DNA of 64,000 nucleotides from assembly GCF_003148775.1 (NCBI RefSeq), contig NZ_QGGW01000013.1:1-64000 (forward strand), written 5' to 3'. This DNA comes from Roseicyclus mahoneyensis (GTDB taxonomy: Bacteria; Pseudomonadota; Alphaproteobacteria; Rhodobacterales; Rhodobacteraceae). Under the pieces are notes generated by a model that was not told the origin of the DNA, did no database searches, and saw only the letters and a list, made by a program, of their open reading frames with translations. The position numbers were made by a program, and so were the translations under genes. This document shows, in pieces, positions 25,600-33,591 of the stretch (its first letter is position 1; the number at the start of each line of letters is the position of its first letter).

Positions 25600-28233
25600 A
25601 TGTCGGACAGCGCGATCATAGGCAAAGGCGATGACACTGTCCCCAAACGTCTATTAGTTTGGTCGGAGAACCGTCCATTATGGCAACGCGATGCGCTGCG
25701 CCGCATTGTTCTGAACGGTTATCCGGATGAAGAGGCTTTCGAGGAGTTACTGGCGCTCTGCAAGCTAGAGCATGGCGATGCTACGGTGACGCTGGTGGCG
25801 GAGCCACTTTCGAAGGACCATCTGCCGGTTGATCCTGGCGCTGGCGAGTCGATTTCATTGTCCAGCATCACAAATGTTTCCGGTGTAAACCAGCTCGCCA
25901 CCGGCCAGACCCTGAATTTTGAGGAGTCGGGTCTGACCATAGTTTACGGGCAGAACGGTACCGGAAAATCCGGCTATACGCGGATTCTCAAGAAGGCTTG
26001 CCGCTCACGGCATGCCGGCGAAATCATGCCCGATGTTTACAGCTCTTCCCCGACGCGAACAGCAAAGGCCGATCTGAAAATTACCCGTACCGGCGGCGCA
26101 TCAGAAACCGTCGCGTGGGAAGATGACGGCGGGTCCGCCGAGACGCTTTCCGCGATCACGGTCTTTGACCGTGACGCGGCTTCGGTACACGTTCAGAAGA
26201 AAAACGAGGTTTGGTTTCGTCCCTTCGGTCTTGATATTCCGGATGACCTCGCCGGTGTCTGTCAGGAAATCAAAACGCGCCTGACAAGCGAGAAAGAAAC
26301 ATTGGAGCAAAAGCGCAACTCCGTTTTTGCCAACCCGACCTGGTCTAGCCGCTCGGCGCTCGGCAAAGCCCTGTCTTCGCTTCAGCATGATACTGATATC
26401 GCGGCCATAACGCCCAGGACACCCTTTTCGGATGCGGACGAAGCGCGCCTGACCAAGCTGCAAGCTGATCTCGCCCAAGACCCCGCCGTCGCGGCAAAAG
26501 CGCAGCGTGACTACGCGACCCAGCTTGATCAACTGGCATCCTATTTGAAGCGAATTGAGCAGGCGCTGAATGACGAGGCCATTCAGGCACTTTATACTAC
26601 GAAGAAGAGAGCTGATGATATGCGCACGGCCGCGAACACGGCCGCGCATGATGCGTTTTCCGGATTAGCGCTTGAGGGCGTTGGTGAAACAGTGTGGCGG
26701 ACTCTCTGGGAATCCGCCAGATCATATTCGCAAGTGGCGAAGGAAGCTGGGGCGGTGTTTCCACCATCGCCAGGAGATATCTGCGTTCTGTGCCATCAGG
26801 AGATCGACGAGCCCACCGCCGCGCGGATGCTTGGCTTTGAGGACTTCATCAAGAAGGACACGGAAACCAAAGCGGCCGAGGCCGAGCGCACCTTCAAGGA
26901 AGCGGAGAAAAAATTCCGCGGTGTCGCCGTCCACATCAACAAGGTCTCTGCGGCCTATCGGCACTTGAAGGCCGGTAACTTCACGCTCGCAAGAAAAGTT
27001 CTGAGATTTATCGCGCTTGCGCGGCGTGTGCAGGTCCAGACGCTTGTGCAGCTCTCCGGCGAAGATGTTCCGAACCCACTGGCTTTGCCTGAATCTGGCG
27101 CGGAGGCCGTAAACACCGAAGCCGCGCAGACACGCGCCTATGCGGTTTCTCTCGATGACGCATCCGGCGGCGAAGCGCGGGAAGCCGTGCTCAACGAACA
27201 GGCCGATTTGCAGGATCGGAAACAAAGTCGCGAGCTGCTGGATATCGTGAAAACAGAGATCGCGCGGCTCGCAGAGCTAAAGCGCACTGAAAACTGCTTG
27301 CGCGATACCGCCACCACGGCGATCACGCGGCTCGGAAACGAGATTGCCGATACCCTGATCACGCCGCGCATGCGCGACCGGTTTCAACAAGAGATTGTCG
27401 CGCTGGCCGGTAATCGCGTGCGGGTCGAGGTCGTGCGTTCGGGGGGCAAGTTTGGTTCCCCCCAATACGAGGTGAAGCTCTACGCGAACCCAAAAGCCAA
27501 GGTGCATGATGTGCTGAGCGAGGGCGAGCAGACCTGTGTCGCGCTGGCCTCGTACCTTACCGAACTAGCCAACGCGTCACATACGTCGGCGCTGGTGTTC
27601 GACGATCCGGTTTCGTCACTGGATCATCGCTGGCGCTCTAAAGTCGCCAAGCGCCTGGCCAAGGAAGCCGGTGAGCGGCAGGTCATCGTGTTCACGCATG
27701 ACATGATTTTCGTCAACGATCTGGCACAATTGGCCTCGAAGCGAAATACGCCGATAGCGCTTGCACATCTCACGCGGGGACAGGATGTCGTCGGCATCGT
27801 CAACAAGGACTTGCCATGGACAGCATCGAGCATTCGCGACCGGATCGACAAGCTCGAAAAGGAGGCGCGCGCCGCCAAGCGCTTGTTCGAGGCGCATGAT
27901 GACGAAGGCTACAAAACGGAAGTGTCATCGCTTTACAGTCGCCTGCGGGCGACTTGGGAACGTGCGCTGGAGGACATCGTGTTTGCCAATGTCGTGATGC
28001 GTCACCGTGACTATATCGACACCAAGAACCTGAAACGCGTGACAGCTCTGGAAGATGCCGATGTGCATGGCTTCCAAATCGGGTTCAAGAAATGCTGTGA
28101 CTTCGTTGACGCGCACGATCCCTCCCGCGGGCATGATCCGGAGCCGCCAGAGCCGGTAGAGATCATGGCCGATATTCAGGCGCTGAAAGTCTGGTCGGAA
28201 GCTTTACGGATTAAGATGAACGGGGTCTCTTGA
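25600..28233 (+). CDS. SMC-like AAA_13 ATPase, RloC-like, defence candidate
   Basis: An 877-residue ATPase of the RecF/SMC style. Walker A GQNGTGKS is at 117-124; long coiled-coil arms run from about 215 to 560; near residue 394 a CVLCH motif lies between the arms, at the place where RloC and Rad50 carry a zinc hook; Walker B VFDDPVSSLDHR follows at about 665. The C-terminus is a helical domain with RATWERALEDIVFANVV, which I cannot match to the RloC anticodon nuclease with certainty. An N-terminal 100-residue extension precedes the ATPase. Stand-alone AAA_13 proteins often occur in defence islands; here it sits among other cargo. Start chosen at the ATG at 25600; GTG codons just upstream are alternatives. 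Confidence 0.72.
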   Translation: MSDSAIIGKGDDTVPKRLLVWSENRPLWQRDALRRIVLNGYPDEEAFEELLALCKLEHGDATVTLVAEPLSKDHLPVDPGAGESISLSSITNVSGVNQLATGQTLNFEESGLTIVYGQNGTGKSGYTRILKKACRSRHAGEIMPDVYSSSPTRTAKADLKITRTGGASETVAWEDDGGSAETLSAITVFDRDAASVHVQKKNEVWFRPFGLDIPDDLAGVCQEIKTRLTSEKETLEQKRNSVFANPTWSSRSALGKALSSLQHDTDIAAITPRTPFSDADEARLTKLQADLAQDPAVAAKAQRDYATQLDQLASYLKRIEQALNDEAIQALYTTKKRADDMRTAANTAAHDAFSGLALEGVGETVWRTLWESARSYSQVAKEAGAVFPPSPGDICVLCHQEIDEPTAARMLGFEDFIKKDTETKAAEAERTFKEAEKKFRGVAVHINKVSAAYRHLKAGNFTLARKVLRFIALARRVQVQTLVQLSGEDVPNPLALPESGAEAVNTEAAQTRAYAVSLDDASGGEAREAVLNEQADLQDRKQSRELLDIVKTEIARLAELKRTENCLRDTATTAITRLGNEIADTLITPRMRDRFQQEIVALAGNRVRVEVVRSGGKFGSPQYEVKLYANPKAKVHDVLSEGEQTCVALASYLTELANASHTSALVFDDPVSSLDHRWRSKVAKRLAKEAGERQVIVFTHDMIFVNDLAQLASKRNTPIALAHLTRGQDVVGIVNKDLPWTASSIRDRIDKLEKEARAAKRLFEAHDDEGYKTEVSSLYSRLRATWERALEDIVFANVVMRHRDYIDTKNLKRVTALEDADVHGFQIGFKKCCDFVDAHDPSRGHDPEPPEPVEIMADIQALKVWSEALRIKMNGVS

Positions 28234-28283
28234 AACCATGACCTCATAAGGAGAGCCGGGAAACTTCCAGTGGAGCGGAATTC

Positions 28284-29360
28284 CTAGTCTTCCCAATCTT
28301 CATCAAGGTTCATTCCGCCAATGTTACCGGTCCCATGGAATGCCTGTCGATGAAGGTGGATGTTCACCCGCGCTGCCACGTTTTTCTGTGGCGTATCGAT
28401 GCCAATTTCTTCGTTGATGGTGGTCTGGTAGATCATCTCTTCACCCCAGACATTAAGGTCACCGACCCAGACGTCACTATTCTCGATCAGTTCTTGAGCG
28501 GCCGCTTCAAAGTCCCACTCTTCATCCTTGTTCCGGACGATGTACCAAGCGCCGTCCGTTGGGTAATCGATGCGGTCCAATGGGCGGCTTGCAAAACCAC
28601 CCTCTTCGCGCGGGCGGGTGCTCCCCCAGTCACCATAGATTATACGCGCACGGTTGGACCTGCGCGAGATTTGGTCGATTAGCTGGCGGTTGCTGAATGG
28701 AACCGACGTGATGCCGCTAAATGCAGAGAACATCTTCGGAATGGAAGTACACGAAAGTACCACAGGTACAGCCGCATCAATCTCTTGCAGGCTTTCGGCA
28801 ATAACGCCCTCGAACCACACCGAAAGAGTCAATGGGTCCCGAGTCCAGCCTCCTTCTAAGATGATCGCGAAGTCGGCAGCGCCGCCAGCGGCGAAGGCCG
28901 CAACGATTTCTTGAATGTTGCTCGGAAACCGATCCCGCACGATTCTCATGCAATACGGACGGCCCAGCTCCTGGATAGCCTCGATTTGTCGTCTGAGGTC
29001 TGCTTCACCCTGTCCTCTGGACTGAATACAGGGCCATATGCGTTCATGCCGCCCCACGAATTCGACCCAGTTCGCGTAGGCGTTGTCCGGCTCCATCAAC
29101 CGCGCCAGTTCCTGCTGCGGCCCGCTTTCAAGGTTCGTGAACTGGTAGTCGCGGTCAATATCTAGGAAATAGTTGCGATTAGGGAATGCCCGCTCAACAC
29201 GGTCAATCGCCCGTTCCAAGGTGAGGGAGTTGGCCCAAGGGGCGAGCAGGATACAGGGCGACATCCTGTCTTTCGTAGCCCCTGGCAAGAACTCAAGCCC
29301 GTTCATTTCGCTGGCGCGGATAGCCAAAGTTGGAACGTAGCTCTTGTTCTCTAGGACCAT
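28284..29360 (-). CDS. Beta-protein family (T4 Beta-like) protein
   Basis: A 358-residue protein that resembles the Beta family named after a phage T4 protein: N-terminal YVPTLAIRASEMNGLEFL, a TIM-barrel-like central part with FLDIDRD, RIVRDRF and FAIILEGG strands, and the C-terminal RIIYGDWGSTRP segment. The function of the family is not established. It is the last of three minus-strand genes with short gaps (11 bases to the peptidase), so it belongs with the ImmA/IrrE-like protein and the small membrane protein, a combination that may be a defence or stress-sensing unit. Confidence 0.7.
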   Translation of the reverse strand: MVLENKSYVPTLAIRASEMNGLEFLPGATKDRMSPCILLAPWANSLTLERAIDRVERAFPNRNYFLDIDRDYQFTNLESGPQQELARLMEPDNAYANWVEFVGRHERIWPCIQSRGQGEADLRRQIEAIQELGRPYCMRIVRDRFPSNIQEIVAAFAAGGAADFAIILEGGWTRDPLTLSVWFEGVIAESLQEIDAAVPVVLSCTSIPKMFSAFSGITSVPFSNRQLIDQISRRSNRARIIYGDWGSTRPREEGGFASRPLDRIDYPTDGAWYIVRNKDEEWDFEAAAQELIENSDVWVGDLNVWGEEMIYQTTINEEIGIDTPQKNVAARVNIHLHRQAFHGTGNIGGMNLDEDWED

Positions 29361-29371
29361 GGTTCACTCAC

Positions 29372-29884
29372 TTATGCTTCTGCGAAAGTCGACAAACGGA
29401 TTTCCATTGCAGCCTTGGATACTTGGAACCGCGCTGCAAGGCTTTCTATCGTAGCCTCTGTGACTACGCCGTTGAACTCGTCGCGCAGTACTTGTTCGAC
29501 AAGCGGCATGGGCATAACAATGTCAGCTGCCAGACGATTGGCTTCATACTCAATACGCTCAGGCTCCCCAGAGCGATATAGGACGTTGTCCTTGATCCCT
29601 TCCGGCGAGCTGTCAATGACAGCCTTGTGCAGGAAGAAATGGGAAAGCTCATGCGCGATAGTGAACCTTTGGCGCTCACGCGCCTCATGCCGGTTCACAC
29701 GAATGGTGTAGTGATCGTCCTCCTTCATGATCTGACCAGAAATGCCAGTGCCCATGCTGGACACCTTGATGGAAACGCCCAGGTCTTTTGCAAGTTGCCC
29801 CAGCTTTACCGGATATTCGGTAAGATACCGGTCAAGGATTTCCTTGGCCGGCCCTTCAATTCGCTTGTACTCACGTGAAGTCAT
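29372..29884 (-). CDS. ImmA/IrrE-type metallopeptidase
   Basis: A 170-residue zinc peptidase of the ImmA/IrrE family. The zinc motif HELSH is at 78-82 and the third ligand is probably the Glu in EYEANRLAADIVMP, the typical second motif. The ATG at 29884 is preceded by GGGAGGG; longer starts would overlap the membrane protein gene. Such peptidases cleave a partner repressor or sensor when triggered. There is no repressor HTH partner here; the flanking genes encode a small membrane protein and a Beta-family protein, which suggests these are the partner or substrate. Confidence 0.85.
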   Translation of the reverse strand: MTSREYKRIEGPAKEILDRYLTEYPVKLGQLAKDLGVSIKVSSMGTGISGQIMKEDDHYTIRVNRHEARERQRFTIAHELSHFFLHKAVIDSSPEGIKDNVLYRSGEPERIEYEANRLAADIVMPMPLVEQVLRDEFNGVVTEATIESLAARFQVSKAAMEIRLSTFAEA

Positions 29885-29897
29885 GGTTTCTCCCTCC

Positions 29898-30299
29898 CTA
29901 GCGGTTGCCCGTGTCGTCTGGATCAAAGTCTTCATCCAGTTCACCACGCGGTCCTTGTCCAAATGCGATTTCGTCAATGCGTGCCTTAATCGCTTCGTCC
30001 GACAGTTTCTCGTTGACTAGCTCGTTCACCCTCTCACTGGCGACCTTTTGAGCTTCGTTCTTGATCCCGCCAAAAGTGAAGAAGGCAACAACGCCAATTC
30101 CGATAGCGACCGCAGCCAACACGGCCGTTACCGCTGTCATCATCGCAGATATAAATCCGAGATATGTGGGCAGTGCGATTGCGGGTTCTTGCATCGTGCC
30201 CGGCACTCCGTCGACTACGTCAACGACACCAAGCGACAAAAGGAGGTAGCAGAGAACCGCACCCCCGATGATGCAGGCCACATAACTTACCGCCCTCAT
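29898..30299 (-). CDS. Small two-TM membrane protein of the ImmA/IrrE operon
   Basis: A 133-residue protein with two membrane segments (about 5-27 and 47-75), then a charged helical tail (NEAQKVASERVNELVNEKL) ending in a very acidic C-terminus (ELDEDFDPDDTGNR). Both helices and the tail orientation would put the acidic tail in the cytoplasm. It is 13 bases upstream of the ImmA/IrrE gene on the same strand, so it is the first gene of the three-gene unit. A membrane sensor or effector is a reasonable guess; no family is recognised. Confidence 0.65.
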   Translation of the reverse strand: MRAVSYVACIIGGAVLCYLLLSLGVVDVVDGVPGTMQEPAIALPTYLGFISAMMTAVTAVLAAVAIGIGVVAFFTFGGIKNEAQKVASERVNELVNEKLSDEAIKARIDEIAFGQGPRGELDEDFDPDDTGNR

Positions 30300-30601
30300 A
30301 GTTTCGCTTTTACGTGTTCAAACATTGCGCCCCGTAGTGTTCTTAATTTGTTCCTGTCAAGCGAAATATTCTTGAGTGTGACAGCTTCAAGCTGATTTGG
30401 CTAGAGTTCGGTCGATTTAGTCTGATCCGACCTTAACAACGCCACCCACTAATGTCCGGTCTGAACCGAACACGTCTGGAACCTCGTCGCTTTGCTTCGG
30501 AACAGGTCAAATCTGCCGGCCCCATAACGTAACGATGAAATCGCCTTGCTATCGTTCGTGTTGTTTTGTATCGCAGCACCATTATAGTGGGAGTCGGCGT
30601 C
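30300..30601. other. Divergent intergenic region
   Basis: About 300 AT-richer bases between the three-gene unit and the next plus-strand gene. No ORF is credible here. It probably contains both divergent promoters; I see no convincing hairpin or operator. Confidence 0.4.
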
Positions 30602-31258
30602 ATGAAGCACAGGGTCCGAAGCGCGGCAGCCGCCGCTGCTATCACCGTATCGAGCCTCGTCGGCTCAGTCGAGCAGGCGCAAGCCTACCAGGTTGACTGC
30701 GCCATCTTGCTCTGCCTGGCCGGAGGCTGGCCCGCATCGGCGCCTTGCGCCCATGCGCGGGCCGTCTTCATTCGGCGGATTACACCGTGGCCGATCGAGC
30801 CGCCCCTACAGATCTGGCGATGCCCGATGGGAGTGTCGTTCGGCGCCCCTGCCCCGTTTTCGCCGATGGAACGGCTCTACGACATCGCTTTCCGAACTGA
30901 GCCTCAGATCAGCGTGCCGCAAGACCCGCCGCTCTTTTTGCCGGTGCAGGCAGAAGAGCATGCTGACATCGACATCTCAGGCGATGCCTTCGACTTCGTT
31001 CGCAGCATTCGCGTCTATCACATCCAGTTCAGCCAGCGCGAAAACCGGGATGGGGATTGCAACCGTTACGACAGCACCCGCCTCGGTTCATATGGAGTGC
31101 AAGGCGACTATCGTTGGACACGGTCGAGCGTAGCCGATGTCCCTCCAGCATCGCAACTTCCCGAGCCCGTTCACTGCAGATCGATCAGCTACCGCTCCGT
31201 CTTCGTGGACTGGCGAGACCACGAGGGAAACTACGGCTTCGAAGAGGTCCGCTACTGA
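30602..31258 (+). CDS. Exported TrbM/KikA-like protein
   Basis: A 218-residue protein with a signal peptide (SAAAAAAITVSSLVGSVEQAQA). Directly after it comes YQVDCAILLCLAGGWPASAPC, a cysteine-bearing block seen in TrbM/KikA-type conjugation proteins, followed by FIRRITPWPIEPP. The C-terminal half is polar with two more cysteines and is not recognised. The start at the ATG at 30602 is preferred because it gives a normal signal peptide. It lies outside the virB operon, so a role in mating is inferred from the sequence block alone. Confidence 0.5.
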   Translation: MKHRVRSAAAAAAITVSSLVGSVEQAQAYQVDCAILLCLAGGWPASAPCAHARAVFIRRITPWPIEPPLQIWRCPMGVSFGAPAPFSPMERLYDIAFRTEPQISVPQDPPLFLPVQAEEHADIDISGDAFDFVRSIRVYHIQFSQRENRDGDCNRYDSTRLGSYGVQGDYRWTRSSVADVPPASQLPEPVHCRSISYRSVFVDWRDHEGNYGFEEVRY

Positions 31259-31366
31259 CCCTGCGCGGGGCGGCGTAGCGCCGGCCCGCATCCGATAAAC
31301 CCTGCACCACAGATTGTGCACCGACCCGAAAAAGGGAAACGACGCCAGACCGTGAAACCTGACGCC

Positions 31367-31450
31367 GCGCTAGAAAAAACCCGTGAACAAGGTTTTCCTA
31401 GCGCACTGTCCGAACCTCTGCAACCAGCAAAGTTGTTTTGCTGGCAAAAA
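31367..31450. promoter_or_regulatory. Two inverted repeats upstream of a winged-helix gene
   Basis: The first repeat pairs GCGCTAG (31367-31373) with CTAGCGC (31398-31404), with A/T-rich inner arms that also match. The second pairs CCAGCAAA (31424-31431) with TTTGCTGG (31437-31444), and TTTTGCTGGCAAAA overlaps its right half. Both lie 50-130 bases before the winged-helix gene and could be repressor sites, or an origin-like structure if that protein is an initiator. Confidence 0.5.
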
Positions 31451-31498
31451 TGTTGTTACCTCACGGCATGGCCTCGGCTCTCTCAGGAGACACCGACC

Positions 31499-32341
31499 AT
31501 GGAACCCACAACCGGCCTGATCTTGCGACGGATCACACAGACAGAGCTTTCTGTATCCGCCCATAAGTTGGCAACGATCATCCTCGATGGCATCGCCTGG
31601 AAGGAAGGCTACAACGGCCTGTCACGCGGGACGGCCGCGTTCACCCTATCTGCGCTCGCAGAAAAAATGGGCGTTTCGCGCCAGTATCTGACCGTGCTCT
31701 TGACTGAACTCGAAGCTTCCCAACTGCAACTCACCCGCCAAAAGCCAAATGGCAAGTATGCACCCTGGCTCTTTCGCTTCACAGCCTTTGATGAAGCAGA
31801 CGAGATCGAAGATGTCGCGTCAGGTAGAGACGACACATCACTATCTAGAAAAGATTATAACAAAACTGTATTCTCCGGACATATCAACATTAATGCAGTT
31901 TCGAACGTGTTCCAGACTTGCTGGGCCGACTTGATCAAGGCTGCGAAGACCGTGCTTCCATGCTGGAATGTCGACACGCAAGTGATCTGGGATCGCTTCC
32001 TTGCGTTCAACCGCGCGCGCGGCAACGAGAAGGTTCCGGCGGGTTTCTTGCTCGGATTCATGCGCAGGTGGCGCACCGCGCCGGGCACGGCAGCTCAGCC
32101 GAAAGAAGCGCCAACGCCACAGCGCACGCCTGATCCAAAAGAGCGCGAACTGCACGATCAGATCAAGGCTGCACCGAGTTCAAACCGCCAGTTTCATGCT
32201 TCGGACCTGTGCAGCAAGATCGGTATGGCCGCTTATGAGGCGCGGGTTCTCGAGGTCATCCGCCAGTTTGGATGCCAGCGGTTCACGGCCATGCTGGCTG
32301 TGCATGGTCGAGCTGTATTGGCTGGGGAGATTGCGCGGTGA
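31499..32341 (+). CDS. Winged-helix hypothetical protein, possible regulator or initiator
   Basis: A 280-residue protein from the ATG at 31499, which has CAGGAG ten bases upstream. The N-terminal 90 residues look like a winged helix (STAAFTLSALAEKMGVSRQYLTVLLTEL is approximated by the segment at about 48-72). The middle is AT-richer at the DNA level and the C-terminal 60 residues form another helical domain. No catalytic motif is seen. The layout loosely resembles replication or transfer regulators of alphaproteobacterial plasmids, but no family can be named. Nearby inverted repeats are likely its targets. Confidence 0.55.
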   Translation: MEPTTGLILRRITQTELSVSAHKLATIILDGIAWKEGYNGLSRGTAAFTLSALAEKMGVSRQYLTVLLTELEASQLQLTRQKPNGKYAPWLFRFTAFDEADEIEDVASGRDDTSLSRKDYNKTVFSGHININAVSNVFQTCWADLIKAAKTVLPCWNVDTQVIWDRFLAFNRARGNEKVPAGFLLGFMRRWRTAPGTAAQPKEAPTPQRTPDPKERELHDQIKAAPSSNRQFHASDLCSKIGMAAYEARVLEVIRQFGCQRFTAMLAVHGRAVLAGEIAR

Positions 32342-32408
32342 CAATGGAGAGGTTGGCACCTGCAATGCCAAAACGAGTTGAGCACGCCAAGACCCGCGAT
32401 GACGCCAA

Positions 32409-32978
32409 TCAGAGCAGATCGGCAAACTGCTCCAGGTCAGCAACCGTTGCGACCAGCCCTTGTTGCGTCAGGATCGACAGATATTCGTCAACACTCTTGG
32501 GCGGGTTTTTGAGGCGGGCGCGAACTTTGCGTAGCGCGGAGCAGACCAAACCGGGCGCGAGAGAAAGCTGGTTCCGGAAAAAGTCGTCGGGGTGCTGAGT
32601 TTCGATGCCGAATGGTGCAAGTGCCTCTGGTGGGAAGTCCTTCAGGTTCTGAGTGACGATGGCGTCACAGCGCCCGACGATAGCGGCCGCCAGAACGTGC
32701 CGGTCGTCGGGATCCGGCAATATGAGGGCCGGCACCAAGGCCTCATAGCCGGTGACCAGGCAGTCGCGTGTGGCCATGTCCATCAAGTCGCGGGTTCGCT
32801 CCAGCGCCGCCCGCTCCCGATGAGGTTCATTGCGCAGAAGGGCGTTGATCCATTCCCGATGGATGTCAGCCGTCCACTTCGCCTTGAAAAGATCCGTGAC
32901 AGCCAATTGCATCAGCGCGTCCCGCATGGGCGCAGGGTAGAGGACATTCGCGTCGAAAAGGACCGTGTACTGGCTCAT
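32409..32978 (-). CDS. PIN-domain toxin
   Basis: A 189-residue PIN-domain protein, probably a ribonuclease toxin. The first acidic residue is Asp9 in LFDANVLYP; DPDDRHVLAAAIVGRCDAIVTQNLKDFP carries the later acidic residues and the typical central block (quoted in part). It is longer than VapC (about 130) because of a C-terminal helical extension. Its ATG overlaps the stop of the HTH gene upstream by four bases, the classic antitoxin-toxin order. Confidence 0.8.
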   Translation of the reverse strand: MSQYTVLFDANVLYPAPMRDALMQLAVTDLFKAKWTADIHREWINALLRNEPHRERAALERTRDLMDMATRDCLVTGYEALVPALILPDPDDRHVLAAAIVGRCDAIVTQNLKDFPPEALAPFGIETQHPDDFFRNQLSLAPGLVCSALRKVRARLKNPPKSVDEYLSILTQQGLVATVADLEQFADLL

Positions 32979-33439
32979 TTCGAGCCATAGCCCATGTCCT
33001 GGTCCTGTGCGTCGGCGGCAAGTTGATCAAGGACGGCTTCGCGCTCGTTGTCGATGGCTGCCTTGTACGACATGACGTCTTCCATGCGGACGCGGCGATG
33101 CTTGCCGACCTTCCGATGCGGGATACTGCCATCCTCGAGCAGTTTGATCAGGAACGGCCGCGATACATTCAATACCTCTGCCGCCTGCACGGTCGAGAGT
33201 TCGGCGTTCTCGGGGATGATGGTGACCCCGCGCCCCGCTGCCATCGCCTCGAGGATTTCCATGAGCAGCGCAACAGCGCCTGCGGGAAGTTCAATCGGTT
33301 CCATCTGCTCTGCGTCAGTAACGCGAAGCTTCAAGGGTCTTCGGGTCGCCGCAAAGCGCGACAGGGCCTGTCCGGAGACGCGCGCGATTGCCGCGTCCTG
33401 CGGAGTCGGTGGAAGATGCCGGTGTGCCAACATGTTCAT
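32975..33439 (-). CDS. HTH (excisionase-type) antitoxin of the PIN pair
   Basis: A 154-residue protein with a MerR/excisionase-like HTH at about 82-130 (LSTVQAAEVLNVSRPFLIKLL, SIPHRKVGKHRRVRMEDV). The N-terminal half, with many Ala and Pro residues, may contact the toxin. Proteins of this type are encoded ahead of PIN toxins and repress their own promoter. The operator-like inverted repeat that includes its start codon supports this. Confidence 0.75.
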   Translation of the reverse strand: MNMLAHRHLPPTPQDAAIARVSGQALSRFAATRRPLKLRVTDAEQMEPIELPAGAVALLMEILEAMAAGRGVTIIPENAELSTVQAAEVLNVSRPFLIKLLEDGSIPHRKVGKHRRVRMEDVMSYKAAIDNEREAVLDQLAADAQDQDMGYGSK

Positions 33440-33476
33440 GGTGGTCTCCTCTGCGTTTTGTACAGTCTACCACCAT
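33438..33476 (-). promoter_or_regulatory. Operator-like inverted repeat over the TA promoter
   Basis: ATGGTGGT (33469-33476 read on the minus strand) and ACCACCAT (33438-33445) are perfect 8-base arms 23 bases apart. A possible minus-strand promoter, TTGCAC with an 18-base spacer to TAGACT, overlaps the distal arm, so a protein bound to the repeat would block transcription of the antitoxin-toxin pair. The proximal arm overlaps the start codon. Confidence 0.5.
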
Positions 33477-33591
33477 ATAGGAAATAAGTGCAACAAATGC
33501 ATTAAGTGCACAGCACTTCTCAGGATGCTCTGCTGCATGAGGGCTTTGGCGCCTTTGCTACCAACGTGAACAGTGAAGCCTGGCGCAGTCT

